From NCBI GenBank assembly GCA_013339895.1, contig JABACO010000005.1:5308013-5372012 (forward strand): 64,000 bases of DNA, read 5' to 3'. Positions 46,795-59,720 of the stretch are shown piece by piece. The DNA comes from Ephydatia muelleri. Taxonomy: Eukaryota; Porifera; Demospongiae; Spongillida; Spongillidae. Position numbers and translations under genes: made by a program. How positions within the stretch are numbered: the stretch's first letter is position 1; every line of letters begins with the position of its first letter. The notes under the pieces are model-generated. The model worked only from the letters and a program-made list of their open reading frames with translations, had not been told where the DNA came from and ran no database searches.

Positions 46795-49780
46795 ATGTCT
46801 TCAATAAAGAAACATTTGAGTGGCTATGAAAAGCGGCGGAGAAAAGTAGACATCGAAGCCTCTGTTTCGAAACATCCTAAAATCAGTTCGTTTTTTCTGC
46901 AGCTAGCTGTCCTTTGGTCACTGCAGACCAGTTTCCGTCCGAGCCATCCGGGGCTGCTGCCAATGCTGTAACAGTTGTCACTCATCATGTCTGTGATGTT
47001 AGTTCAACCATAGTACATACAGAGGCACCACCTTGTATTGAAGAGAGTTTTCAAGTTCTTGAACATGACGGGATGAATCATTCAAATGGAGGCTTCCCAA
47101 TGCGAAGACGGCAACACAGTTCATCAGGATAGTGCAGTATGCCTCCATTAGATGGAAACAGATCCTGCTCTGTGGTCTATTAGTGAGAAAATGGTGCAGT
47201 ACTGGTTGCGAGTTGGTCCAAACAGGGATGGAATTTATACTAATTCTACAAGGCAAGGGAATAAGAAGTCAAACAGGTAAACTGCGCATTGCACGCTCTG
47301 TATAACATACAATATAAAAGAAGGCGCGTACATGCACACTGTATAGGCACGAAACCATATATAATTAAGCGTATGTATATTGAAAATTAGCATGCATGAA
47401 TATTTCTTACTCTGCACAGGAAACTAAATGAGCATTCACAACACTGTCTCCAAATTGGGAAAAGGTTGTAAGAAATTGGCTGATATATTCCCCATCAACA
47501 GGATGCGCGTGTTTTGCTTTGTCTGCAAACTACTCTCTAGAATTACAGTGGAAACCATCACACTTGCTCCTATAATTTTTCAGTGTTGTAAACTTCTTTA
47601 CTTGAATTTATTTCAATAACAGAAGGCTAAAATGCAAATCTGGAAACTCACATTTAGTGCAAAACTATCTAGCAATATATATTGAAAGCAAAACAGCATC
47701 ACGTGATTATTTGTTTTTGCTATTAATTCTTGTATTGACCACAGTACTAAAATAGTTGCAAGTTGAATTTCTCCCCGTGTAGAAGTCCGGTAAATAGTTA
47801 TGGTTTTATCGAGATAGAAGTGCGTTTTTAGTTACTAAAAGCTTAGGGATGCCGTTTTGTAGGACGCTCTTTCTACGCTGAAAGAATTGGTTTCACGAGT
47901 AGTCAAATGGTAGGTCTATCGCAAAACCGCTCTTATGAGGTAATAGCCTCTACTTTGCCGCTGAAAAAGTCTTATTAAATACGAATGGCTGAAAACCACC
48001 GCCATTTCTTCAATGAATCGCATTTGAAACGTGACATTTTCCCTATGAATATTGTTGTTATTATTAAAATTATCGCGTTGTTGATATGTTTAACGAAGTT
48101 GTCATTGGAGAGTGCGAAAACGGTTCTTTTCAGAACCTAGCTAGCCATGCTGCCTCTTCCAGCCGTCGCAAAGAGCGGCTAGTAAGTCTGCAGCATCAAC
48201 TTGGAAAGATCTCAAGGCGCGTCGAAGACCGAGAGGAAACTCTGCAGCTCGAGGTGAAACAAGCGACCTAGCAACATCGATACGATGAAACCGACAAAGA
48301 GGACCCGATCAGCTATCGAAGAAGCTGCCAACAAGGAGTTCCAATCTTTGAGTGAATTTCTGCCCAATCTACCGGACACCTCTTTACTGTACAAGAGCTG
48401 ATTGAAAACATCTTGCTCACTCTGGCTTGGGCATCACTGGGTGATACGCTTTCTGACAGTTCCAGATAATACATTCGCAAGGCTAGTGTTCGAGCATCTG
48501 TGTCCGGTAGATTGGGCAGAAATTCACTCAAAGATTGGAACTCCTTGTTGGCAGCTTCTTCGATAGCTGATCGGGTCCTCTTTGTCGGTTTCATCGTATC
48601 GATGTTGCTAGGTCGCTTGTTCCACCTCGCCTTGTTTTTAATAATAACAATAATATTCATAGGGAAAATGTCACGTTTCAAATGCGATTCATTGAAGAAT
48701 TGCAGAAATGGCGGTGGTTTTCAGCCATTCGTGTTTAATAAGACTTTTTCGGCAAAGTAGGGGCTATTACCTCATAAGAGCGGTTTTGCGATAGACCTAC
48801 CATTTGACTACTCGTGAAACCAATTCTTTCAGCGTAGAAAGAGCGTCCTACAAAGCGGCATCCCTAAGCTTTTAGTAACTAAAAACGCACTTCTATCTCG
48901 ATAAAACCATAACTATTTACCGGACTTGAAAACCGCCGCGGCCAAAGGTTGTAACTACTTGCTCTTTAGTTATACTGCAAATTTGGTTATGAATCATTGC
49001 CTACACGGGGAGAAATTCAACTTGCAACTATTTTAGTACAGTGGTCAATACAAGAATTAATAACAAAAACAAATAATCACGTGATGCCTTTTTACTTTCA
49101 ATCAATATTGCTAGATAGTTGTGCACTGAATGTGAGTTTTCAGATTTGCATTTTAGCCTTCTGTTATTGAAATAAATTCAAGTAAAGAAGTTTACAACAC
49201 AGAAAAATTATAGGAGCAAGTGTGATGGTTTCCACTGTAGTACAAGCAATTTCTCCGGTCTAGCAACAACAGGTTTTGATTCGTGGGATCATGCATATCG
49301 GACGGCTTAATGATCATGAACGTTCTTTTCAACACAGAGAATCACTTTCAAAATATGCTATTCGCCTAGCAAAATGCGAGACAATAGACCGCTGTATCAT
49401 CGATACCGGTAGTTATGCAAGGGAAAATTCATATTGGAAGGAGGTTTTGAGAAGAATAGTTTCAGTAGTTACGTTTCTTGTCACTCGTGGACTAGCTCTG
49501 CATGCGAGGCAGCAATGAGGTCTTTGGATCAGAGCACAATGGAAATTACCTTGGATGTTTAGAGTTGCTTGCTTGCCGTTTCTTGCACAACACTGTGAGT
49601 AGAGAGATATGGTAATACTGGACGTGGCAATCCATCTTATTTATCATCTACAATATGTGAAGAGTTTGTTTTGCTCATGGCAGAGGAAGTAAAGCAAGTT
49701 ATCATTAACGAGATTGCTTCAGCAAACTTATGCAGAAATCAGCGGTCACCAGGAAAGTGATGGTATTAAATAAGACATCC
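46795..49780 (+). pseudogene. hAT transposase split by a foldback insertion
   Basis: N-terminal part from ATG 46795: MSSIKKHLSGYEKRRRKVDI, then SKHPKISSFF. After an intron or gap, a block at 47155-47275 reads ALWSISEKMVQYWLRVGPNR. Then 47440-47543 reads SPNWEKVVRNWLIYSPSTGC, AFVCKLLSR. The frame stops at the insertion (47546-49237) and resumes immediately after it: FSGLATTGFDSWDHA, one shift, then ERSFQHRESLSKYAIRLAKC and ENSYWKEVLRRIVSVVTFLV, decaying by about 49780. The two halves meet exactly at the conserved CKL-S...FSGLATTGF-W region, showing that the insertion split a coding exon. The C-terminal half is absent. Confidence 0.85.
47546..49237. mobile_element. Foldback element, 1.7 kb, inside the hAT gene
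   Basis: The ends are CAGTGGAAACCATCACACTT and its complement AAGTGTGATGGTTTCCACTG. The left arm (47546 to about 48379) and right arm (about 48502-49237) are complementary over some 740 bases or more. The left arm has an extra block (about 48062-48258) and the right arm has another (about 48925-49000). Flanking octamers are TAGAATTA and TAGTACAA, possibly a diverged 8-base duplication. Each arm contains a coding-like stretch: minus strand 48313-48681 reads MKPTKRTRSAIEEAANKEFQ, then SLSEFLPNLPDTDARTLALR; I do not recognise it. Confidence 0.85.
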
Positions 49781-50415
49781 TATAGCATGTGTTCCATTGC
49801 TAATACATAGGGGTAGTGTGGTTTGAATTTGTGTTGAATTTATAAGTACTAATGGTTCGGATGTATTCAAAACAAAGTTAGACTTACACCTATTTAAATG
49901 TATGAAAAATGGTTACTCTTGAATTTAATTAACTAACCGCAAGTTATAAAACATTTGCCACCTCATTTGTACGTGTAGAAAGGTTGTAAGGTGCAAACTG
50001 TGCAAAAATATATATACCATTACATTGAAGATTTCGGTTCGGGAAAGCAAAATATAGCTTCCCATTAACATGTACACAAAATCAATGTTTTCTGACCTAA
50101 TTACTGTATTCCACTGTTTTTTTTAATTGAATCTTAACGAAAAATTGAGTTGCCACCCTTCATTATGATTTGCTGCACATTGGTACATGTTTTCATGCCA
50201 TTTATTTTTTCCATTACATAGATTTTTCTAGTTCGGGGAGCCTTTGAACAATGTTCGGTTACTGGTGCCGCCATCTTGCCATTATTGAATAAATGGTCGT
50301 CATAACTGAAACACGGCCGGCTACATGTATGTACCTTTACATGAAGCTTTACTAAATAATTAGATAATTATAGATTAGCTCACAAAATGTATTACTGGCC
50401 ACATCCCCGCTTGGC

Positions 50416-50580
50416 AGGGGCGGATCCAGATCCATGCAATATTTTGGTAAGGGGCCGGGGTTCGCGGAGCCCTGGTTGAGTACGAAAACGGGGGGGAGGG
50501 GGGGGGGGGGGGGTTCGAAATACAACAACTGAGACGCGATTCGCCGAAGTGGCGCTCCGATTCTAATTTGATGCTTCATA
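50416..50580 (+). mobile_element. hAT-type terminal fragment with G run
   Basis: Starts CAGGGGCGGATCCAGATC, a common hAT terminus, and contains a G-rich run near 50490-50512. The opposite end was not found, so it is a fragment or a solo end. Confidence 0.45.
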
Positions 50581-50615
50581 ACCGTTCAAATTTGTCCAAC
50601 CCCACGGGTCCGCTA

Positions 50616-51397
50616 TAGTCTCGTTCCCAGACCCTCATACACAGCAGCGGATGGATTACATCACCGCTACGTGAAAAGAGGGTCTGGTGTACTCGTGTAC
50701 TCATTTCTGTCCCCCGGAATGTTGGGACACCAATCAGATTCGAGGCATGCAATAATTGCATACCTCAGTTATTGTTTAAAGTTATTCGCAATCGATGACA
50801 ATGGAGGGTGTACAGCAAGCGATTAAGACAGCGTATGGGTTATTTTACACTGAAAGACGAACAGCTACGAATAGCGGCAGACGTTCTCGGTGGTCGGGAT
50901 GGCTTCGTTAGCCTTCCAACTGGGTATGGAAAGTCACTCTGTTACGCCATGTTGCCTTGGGCATTCGATGAGCTATCGAGAATGAGAAAGGACGACAAGC
51001 ACAGTTTTGGTCGTTTCTCCCCTTGTCAGTTTCTCCCGCGTACATACGTGTCCATCCGTCTGCGAATTAAAAAACTCGAGATAGCCGCGACCTTCATGCC
51101 AAAGTGCACTATCTATTGCTATCTTAGTAGAGGTGGATAACTGAACAAACAAAGTGCCGACGACGTTCCTCCTTTAAGTCTTTGCCACAGCTTGCAATCC
51201 ATGGCTTCCCAATGAGCTTCGTCAAATTGAAATTCTAGTAACTATAATTAATTGCATTCTTGCTTAATGCTAATTACATTCATAAATACGTCACTGCATT
51301 CCTCCCGACGTTGGGTAGCAATGTTATGTACAGAAATGTGTACAGGAGTTCACCAGACTGTATATTGCGAATGCATATCAGGCTGGGGACGAGACTA
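50616..51397. mobile_element. Short relative of the helicase transposon
   Basis: The ends are TAGTCTCGTTCCCAGACC and CTGGGGACGAGACTA, similar to the TAGTCTGGGGACC ends of the 5.1 kb element. It is flanked by a perfect 9-base duplication GGTCCGCTA (50607-50615 and 51398-51406). It is 782 bases long and contains only a helicase N-terminal fragment. The subterminal CCGGAATGTTGG is shared with the helicase side of the larger element. Confidence 0.85.
50808..51140 (+). pseudogene. RecQ-like helicase N-terminal fragment
   Basis: The frame reads LRQRMGYFTLKDEQLRIAAD, then VLGGRDGFVSLPTGYGKSLC and YAMLPWAFDEL. LPTGYGKS is motif I. After KDDKHS a shift of one base would be needed to read a VLVVSPL motif Ia. 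No DEAH-containing region follows in frame. It is about 20 percent of a helicase, left by internal deletion. Confidence 0.8.
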
Positions 51398-51406
51398 GGT
51401 CCGCTA

Positions 51407-54400
51407 CGGCAACTTGGGTAACATGTCACTTATGCGGGCAGTCTGCATGTGAGAACAGCTAATTATAAACGGCTTTCTATCTGAAATTTGTGACCACGCC
51501 AGCTGGCGTGTAAGGTAGGAGATAATATAGTAAGGTCATCGTTGATTAATTAATTCATGTCGCAGACATGCAAATTGTCTGTTCAGAGCGTATATACGAG
51601 GGACTAGGTTTATATGGCGGCGGATCAGTCAGTTCGGTGTTGCATCCTTTAATTTCCTCCGCTTTTTTATTTGCAAGCTCTATAGAACATTTGAAGCTGA
51701 TCCGATTCGATTATTATTTAATGTCCTATTAATAATAACGTATTACCTTGCGTGATCGCTCTGCATGTGCAATACATACTCGCAGATCACCTTTGCACGA
51801 ACATTAGGTTTATTGACAGTGTCACTTTTAACCTGGAGTCATCAATCCATTCAACCATGCGTATTTGATCATAAATCAACTGAACATTTATCCCAGTGAA
51901 TTGTGAAGGACTGTACTAGCTGCACGAAAGATTATAGTGGTAGTATACCTGATCTTTGTTATTGGCATAACCAGTAGTTGTAAGGAAACAATGCCTGCAT
52001 ACTATCGGCTGCACTCTACATTGTAACCAAATGCATGCAACCATTTGCATATATTGAATACATGCACCAATTTAGGTGCACACGCACAGATAGTAAAAGT
52101 ATGCAGGCCTACTATACAGCGAATGCACATCCATGCATCAGTGCAATTGGTAGACCTGCATGGGCAGCAAGTTAGTTCTAATCTCTTCGTCATGCATTTA
52201 CCATGCATGCAATTGAGCGCTGTTTTGACTAAGCGTATATATGGGTAAACTGCATTCATTACTGCAGCGGTCTTGCACCGTATTGTCTTGCATAATGCAC
52301 AATTACTTAACTTAATTAATCGCAGACTATGACAGTATAATTGGATCGTGCACCATCAACCGCATGCATGTATCGCAATGCATGCATGCACGGATATTGC
52401 TCGTAACTAGTGAAATGAACACGAAAAGTGTGGAAATTGTAACTTAGCGTTGTCCGAGGTTACCAGGCAATAGAGTCTATATAAAAATCGTCGAGCTTTT
52501 TCATGCATACTGATAGAACTTACGTATAAGCGTTGAAACATTCAACCACTTTGAAAGAAATGCCGCGAGTGCTACTGACAAAGAGAATTACATGAGGCAT
52601 ATCCCACTGGGTTCGAGCAAGGATTGTAATAGCTAATAATCCTTGGTTAGAGCTACTAGCTGGTTCAAGTAGACAATGATAAATTAAAAGAACAGATCAC
52701 ATTGCACACTGCCATGAGGCATAACAGATATATTGTGTGCACACTTGTCAGTCCCTATCGGCATGCGTTGCATGATTTATTTATCAACTAACTGACTTTT
52801 CAATCCATGCACACATGCGTGGGCGTACCACAGTAGCCACACCCTCGCGCAGAAGCTTTGGCACGGTAGACTTCGTTATTTTACTATTATATAATACCAG
52901 ATTTAAATCAATGTTACATGTGCACGGGAGCCAAAGTTTCGTCGTAGACGTCATGAATTATTAAAGTATTAACATGATATCTTGCGTCATCTTTTAAATA
53001 CATATGAATAGCGGTTGAAATTAATTTAAAGGTCTTGATTTTAGTACAAGGGTGCTTAATTTATTTTTCATGAAAAATGCATATTATAATCAAATCGATT
53101 TTTAGAGTATATTAAACATGTTTGAAATTCAATTCGGAAAAAAACAACAGGATGACCGCGTATGTATGGGCCATTTCTGGATATGAATATTTGTTCAGCT
53201 GAATACTAGCTCTGTGATTGACATGCAGGAGGTCAACTGCTTTGCTGAACAGTGACGATGGATTAGTGAGGCACCTGAAATTGATTGCAGGGAGAAACAC
53301 AGTCTAAAAATACCGCTTCATGAGTACAGCCTATATATCTCCCATACCCCAATTAATGCTCACATGGGAACTTGCTTTACATTTTAACAATTTTCTGCTG
53401 AATCGAGCCAACTGGCATTAAAATAAATTAGTGTGCCGGTCATATGGGCCACCGCACAGCATTTTTTAACATGATAGCACACATACCCTAATCATTGCTC
53501 ACCTGCCACCATGGCAGGTGACCCCAAAGCCACTGTCAACCATCTCTGAAGTGCGTACATCTTTAAACTGCTAAAAGCACAGTTAACACACTTTACAATT
53601 CAATTGCTGTCGTACAGTGCGCATTAATTCAGATGAGTGAGCTGTGAAAAATGATTTTCAGTATGATGCAGCTCCAATGCAAATTCCTGATGATGTGACT
53701 TGCAGTTAACACTGACAAAGTATCCCCTATTAATGTCATCTGGGAAGCACATGCCACATCCTTACATGTGAGAGTAGTTTCTGGAAGTGAGAAAACATGT
53801 TGTTAAACATACCAGTACAAATGTCACACAATAACAAATACGCAGGGCCGTCGAGAGCAGCCCGGCCCCAGGGCAAGCCTAAACACAGGGCCCCATGCAT
53901 GGATTTTGATTAATTCTTAATGGAGAGGAGCTAGAGGGGTGGCAAACTGACAGCCTTCAAACTTCCACCCCGCCCCCCTCGACCATGTATACGTCCGCTG
54001 TAGATATAAACATAAACTTTCATAACTAGCTCATTGCAAAGGTACTCACTCTAAAAGAGCGCACCATCTCAAACAAAATAGTTCACAATGAGCATGCAAA
54101 TAGACTACTGAAATTTCACTAGGTACTTACCCAAACGATGTGAGCCTTGTAGTTGGCCACACCAGAACTGTAAACACATTTGGAGAATAGGCGCTCCTGA
54201 AATCAGAGGCGCCTGGAATTAGAAAACATCAATGTACCCAAATCTAGTGCTCTTGCAAAATTTACGCACACCACCTGAGATATCCTCCTGGCCATGGGAG
54301 CCGACTGAGAGATGGGAGCAAATTATTTTACGGGCGCGGGAGGATAGACGCTAACAGCTAGGGCAGACTCAACCATCATACAATTGAGCAGGCTAGCTAG

Positions 54401-57270
54401 CAAACAATTCACAATATAGCGCAAATTTATGTAGTAAGGTAATAAAACCATATTAGCATCTCCCTTTAAAAAATACATGTTGGAATAGCGGAACAGATCA
54501 CTTGGTTTCTAAATACTGTACCTCTTGTTCTGATTCGCTACTTCCAAAAATAATTGCTGTATACAGACTCATCGTTCGATGAATCAAGATCGCATTGTAC
54601 GTCTGCACGATCATCATCTGCGTAAGGAAATCGTCAATATTCTCTCTTTTAAAAACATACCCCTTTGAAGACAGTCGTCGCCAGTCTGATGGTTGCTTGA
54701 TCTTTTGCTGAGTACTTCTTTCTCGTGCTCAAAATACGTTGATTTACTCACGTACTGACTCGCTACAGTGGTAGCAGAATCGTCTTTTCCCGCTCATTTA
54801 TACTTTTCAAAAACTGCCTTTCTCGTGATCAAATTAATTTATAAACCCGTTAATGATGTACGCACACTTTTTACATTACACGGATCTCGTTTACCTCATA
54901 TAATTGGTTTGCGATACCCGCAAAACATTCGTTACGTAACCTACCCGTTGGTTCCCTGAATTACGTGATTCGCAATGCTACGCAATCAGACGCCTGAATT
55001 GCTGTTTAGAAAGCTGATAAACCATTAACCATTCGGAAGCTATAGCGATTCAAACGCGATGCATTTTATAACGTTTTATAATATATCCGTGATGCGGAAA
55101 CTGCATGTCTCATAAATATTTTTTATATTCTAGAAGTCTGAAATGTCCTCTACACATTGCATCTTACGCACTGAGAATTGGAGTATCTGTGTGGCCTGCT
55201 AAACAGTATCTGTCATGAGTTGTATGGCGCCGAATTTTTAATTAGCCTTACATTTCAATGCAAGTGTTACATTTCTCAGTATTGCGCGTACTGGAAATTT
55301 CACAATGTATGCGCTAGGTCCTTTTTCGGGAAACGATCCATATATACAACGAATGGCGCGGTAATGCCGCTGCATGGTACGGTGGCCGAAGGTCCCACAG
55401 TGGTGCACTGTGCGAACTCAATTTAACTCCGGCTATAGCATAAAATATTTTCTCATCCTCTGATTCCGAAACATTTGAGGCAGCAGTAGGCATTTTTAAG
55501 GGTTATTATGACTTTTGATAGTAAGTCGTTTCTGTCTGTGTAGCGTGAACATGAGTAAGTGTTGTATGGTTGAATTGGGAGTTTATATGCGTCGGTAGTG
55601 TGGGTGAGGCTAATTAGCTGATTGGTTGTAACATACATATACATGTAGAATGGTTATGGGTAGTGTGGTGCTACAGTTGTATAGCTGGTGGTACAGGTGA
55701 GTTGTGGATGTTGTCAGTGGTTTATGGTGAGTGTTGAGTGGCTTGAAATTATACCTGTGTCAAAGGGGATATGTTATTGTTACATGATGATGGTCAAAGT
55801 CAAGCCCTTCCACCATAGCTCGTGTAAAGGTTTCAATGGATGACTTCTATATAGACCCAGAGAAACAAGCACACATTCAACCTTTTATTTTCTGCACAGC
55901 AAAGTTAATCTTTGAGTGGAGAACTGCCAGGGTCTGCTGGCAGTGGCAGCTTCTCTGTCACACACTAATGCCGAATTGTTCAGTAATTATGGTTTCTGTG
56001 CCCAGGCGTACACTTCCACACTGGTCTTGGTGCCAATGACTAGAAACTTCATCTTCTCTTGCTGAACTGGTGGGGCAAAGCATCATCACCACATAGACCA
56101 TGTTGTCATGGCAAGGCTTTTATTTGTATCATGCGAAACGTATTTGAGCTTTACAATAATACATAGCTATTATTTAGATATTGAGGCAACTCTTTGAATA
56201 GCACGTTCTTTTTTTTTTCCCTCCTGGCCATTTCTTGTGAATGAATTAATGCAGACATGTGTTCCCTCTTACAGTGTGATCAAATTAACTTATCTAATGC
56301 CCACAGTTCCTCCATGAGAATCAACTCCTCATCACACCATAACCTGACAGACATAGCCATACACTGAAGAGAAGCAACTGTACAAAGCAATAAATATTTA
56401 TATGGATATTTCATCTTCAACCCTACTTCACTTTATTTATTATTGAACTCTTTACTAGCAATGATTTCAACTGGTCGGGATCTCTGCTTATACCGTATGC
56501 TGAGTTAATGCAATAACTGAAGATACTAATAAACTTGCACTCTAAAGTACATCTATGATCATTACGTCTGCCTCCCTTTGCCAAATATGTACACACATGT
56601 TTCACATAATTCCACCATTTTTGCATATAATGTTTTTAAGAGCACTGCTCTTGCATTAAGTAATTGCAGATGTAGCACATAAGATCTGCTCTTGTGTGTA
56701 AGAGAATGTCGTCTTATATCAATGATATGCGCAAAATAGTGATACCACAAGTGCTTGTACAAAAATTATTAACATAGTTTGAATAAATAATCACAGATGA
56801 ATTTATGTTTAAGAGAAAGATTTTTACACAGGTCTGTACCATAATCCTGTACATGTAGATAATTAATGGAGTGCAATAGATGATTGCACCATTTAATGCA
56901 TTTCTGGCTATGCCTGTTCATTTTGGATTGATCCAATCAAATCCATAATTGTCAATGGTTCTATTGTGCTCGGAAGCATAATCAGCGATCATTGGTTCTG
57001 GCAAGTTGAAGTGTTTATTGTGTTAGGCAGGTTAGCTCACTCTGCTACAATACAGAGAATTTAGAAAAAAAAAAACACTACCACGTGTGAGTATAGCATA
57101 AAAGTTGACTTGCAACCACAATAGATATGGACACGGTGTGGCATCCAATGAGTGATTCTGTAATTAGATTTGACAATTATCAATACACGTAATTCAACTG
57201 CCACAATGTGCTGCATCATTGTAAACACGTGCACTAAGCTCTAAAATACAAATGCATTAGTTGACATATT
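51407..57270. other. Long stretch with almost no recognised coding sequence
   Basis: AT-rich, with many TGCATG motifs at 51980-52420. A hAT-like terminus CAGGGCCGTCGAGAGC lies at 53847. On the minus strand at about 54545-54760, short coding-like pieces (KKYSAKDQATIRLATTVFKG and VQCDLDSSNDESVYSNYFWK) are separated by stops; they may be the start of a decayed transposon gene. A copy of the 250-base inverted-repeat element lies at about 55120-55345. I see no supported gene. Confidence 0.5.
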
Positions 57271-57274
57271 TCAC

Positions 57275-57332
57275 ATGAAATGGGCCGCTCGTATGGGAAA
57301 CTGCGGAAGCATATCAGTTGGTGGATCTGTTG
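57275..57332 (+). CDS. Possible first exon with N-myristoylation-type motif
   Basis: Two in-frame ATGs (57275 and 57293) precede a clean GTAAGT donor at 57333. The second starts MGNCGSISVGGSV, in which G2 and C3 fit dual myristoylation and palmitoylation. No following exon was identified, so this could be chance. If the first ATG is used, the motif would be internal and not functional. Confidence 0.25.
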
Positions 57333-58123
57333 GTAAGTAAACATCAATGAAATGTAAGTATAATGGAGACGACTGTACAAATGCATCTGATTTAAACCAA
57401 TATACCTCTGGAATCAAGTATGCTATTTTTGCATCACTAATTCATGATTTATTTCTGTAAAATACACTAGCTTTGCACAATGAAAAGCTAGAGGGATTAT
57501 AACCTGTCAGTGCAATATTTTAATGATGTTTCCTTTAACTTCGATAGTAACTAGAGGAGTTCAATCGCGCTATTGATTTCATTTTAGTTTATCCATTTCA
57601 GATATATACTGTTACAGCACCAAGAGGACAGTAGTTTGCTCAATTCAACCAGCATTCTACAGCCCTTCCTAGCCCTTCGCACGCGGGAAACGACAATTAA
57701 TTAATCAGGCCAGTCAGAACCAACCGAGATACACGTGCAACGTTTCGCATGCCGAACAGCACATGCATGAATTCCTACCTGAGGTCCCAGGCGCGGATGA
57801 CGCCTGGGACGGAGGTGGGCGCGCCAGCTTCACAATCTCAGAGCTCAAATTCTCCACCAAGCGTTCAAGGCGAACCATCCTATCGTCCATGCCACCTGCG
57901 GCAGCTTCATCGGTCTCAGCCAACTCGGGTCGAACGTTACACATTTCTCACAGACGATCATCAATCCGTCGAAATATAACAGAGACCGCCACCTCAGCAC
58001 CGCACATATAGGCTGACACGTGGTGACAACTACGCGCATGCGGGATGCAATGCAATACTTGCTCTACGGCCCGTTAACAAGCGTTAACTTTTATGATGCA
58101 TGCACTTTGGCTAGTGAAGTTAA

Positions 58124-59262
58124 ATGCCTTCGCGTAATCGAAAGAAGAGATCTAAACAACGAGCGGAATACCTTCAAAAGCGAGACGATAATTTATCACA
58201 AGAAAACAAGGCTAAAGCCCGAGCGCGCTACAAGGCCGATCTCGAAAAGAAGGCCTCCGTACGCGACAGCTACAACGCAGATATTGAATCTAAGCAATCT
58301 GCTCAAAGGCAGCGATATCAAGAGGACCTCGAGAACCGTGCTGCTAAAAGGCAGCGATATCAAGAGGACGTCGAGGAGAACCGCGCTGCTAAAAGGCAGC
58401 GATATCAAAAGGACCTCAAGGAGAACCGCGCTGCTAGAAGGCAGCGATATCAAGAGGATGTCGAGGAGAACCGCGCTGCTAAAAGGCAGAAATACGAGGA
58501 CAATTCAGCTGTCATTAAGGCATCTGAAAGGAATCGGTATTGGAATGACCCCGCTGTCCGATTGGCTAAACGTGCTGCCGAGAGGAAGCGGTATCGCAGC
58601 GGTCACCACTACCACCCAAAGGTATGTCATGGCATGTTGTATTGCACTAGCATTAAAAAGCTATAGGAAGATGTGCATGCAACATGTGTACAGCACGCAT
58701 GTAAGGGATCTGCACAAAACCATTCACTTCACATGTAAAGCATGCATGGTGACCCAACTGTTGTGTACTGTCCTTTGTGACCTGTCTAGTATTGAATATA
58801 GTAAAGGTGTCATCCTTAATCTGATGTACAAAAAGGCTTCCTTATCTGATGTACAACGGCAGCCAGCCTGCAACTGTGTATGAATTTAATTGCATTTGCT
58901 AGGGTTGAGCACTGAAAATTACTACAACCATATCCTCCCAAAGAGCTACTCCTTGTATGAACCCAAATCTCATGCACTAATGGAGTATAATGGTGGTCTT
59001 GAAAAAGCTATTCTTGGGATAGTGAGCTTCTATGTGAATTAAATGATGCCTTTTGTAAGTCTCATCAATTGCTAGCTCAAAAGGTTTGTTACAAGATCTG
59101 CCTGTGCAGCAGTAAGTAAGATTGGTGCAGATGCATTGGTTTCTAAAGCACTGAGTGTACGAAGAGCAAAAGCAGGGTCATTGCTAAAAACTATCTGGGA
59201 AGTTAATGCATTGAAATTAGAAGAAAATGATATTTTAGTTAGGCATGGGTATCATACTGCTG
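58124..59262 (+). CDS. Basic repetitive protein of a transposon-associated family, partial
   Basis: From ATG 58124 the frame reads MPSRNRKKRSKQRAEYLQKR, then YKADLEKKASVRDSYNADIE and five to six near repeats of RQRYQED-EENRAAK. It ends ERNRYWNDPAVRLAKRAAER and KRYRSG before a GTATGT donor near 58622. The repeats are about 54-60 bases in DNA. A further exon-like frame at about 59136-59262 reads SVRRAKAGSLLKTIWEVNAL, then KLEENDILVRHGYHTAGS. Both pieces match, from memory, a group of lysine/arginine-rich proteins that are multicopy in sponge and cnidarian genomes. Predicted largely helical, highly charged and possibly nucleic-acid binding (inference). Exons between 58622 and 59136 were not resolved, and the end dissolves into the minisatellite that follows. 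Confidence 0.5.
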
Positions 59263-59275
59263 GCTCTCTGCCCCC

Positions 59276-59720
59276 GTGGCCGCTAGATGCAGTGCTGCCC
59301 CCCTACCGTCTGCCACCAGCAGTAGCAGCAGCACTGCCCCCACCGCCACCAGCAGCAGCAGCAGAGCTGCCCCCACTACCACCAGCAGCAGCAGCAGAGC
59401 TGCCCCCCACCGCCAGCAGCAGCAACAGCAGCAGAGCTGCCCCCACCGCCACCAGCAGCAGCAGCAGAGCTGCCCCCACTACCACCAGCAGCAGCAGCAG
59501 AGCTGCCCCCCACCGCCAGCAGCAGCAACAGCAGCAGAGCTGCCCCCACCGCCACCAGCAGCAGCAGCAGAGCTGCCCCCACCTCCAGCAACAGCAACAG
59601 TAGCAGCACTGCCCCCACTGCCACCAGCAGCAGTAGCAGCAGAGCTGCCCCCACCGCCACCAGCAGCAGCAGCAGAGCTGCCCCCACTGCCACCAGCAGC
59701 AGCAGGAGCACTCGCCAGCC
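59276..59720 (+). repeat. CAG/CCA-rich minisatellite
   Basis: Units of about 33-39 bases, built from CCACCAGCAGCAGCAGCAGA and GCTGCCCCCAC-type segments, repeat about twelve times. Because the array lacks stops it is open in several frames (proline/alanine-rich, serine/alanine-rich, glutamine-rich on the plus strand; glycine- or leucine-rich on the minus strand). It could extend the preceding gene in one frame, but codon evidence cannot decide. Confidence 0.9.

Noticed and set aside
51160-51240. DEAH on the minus strand in the short helicase-transposon copy
   Set aside because: It is on the opposite strand to the helicase fragment and the surrounding residues do not match RecQ, so chance is more likely.
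52002-52259. 85-residue minus-strand frame with several cysteines
   Set aside because: Region is rich in TGCATG repeats, a competing frame is open on the other strand, and no domain is recognisable.
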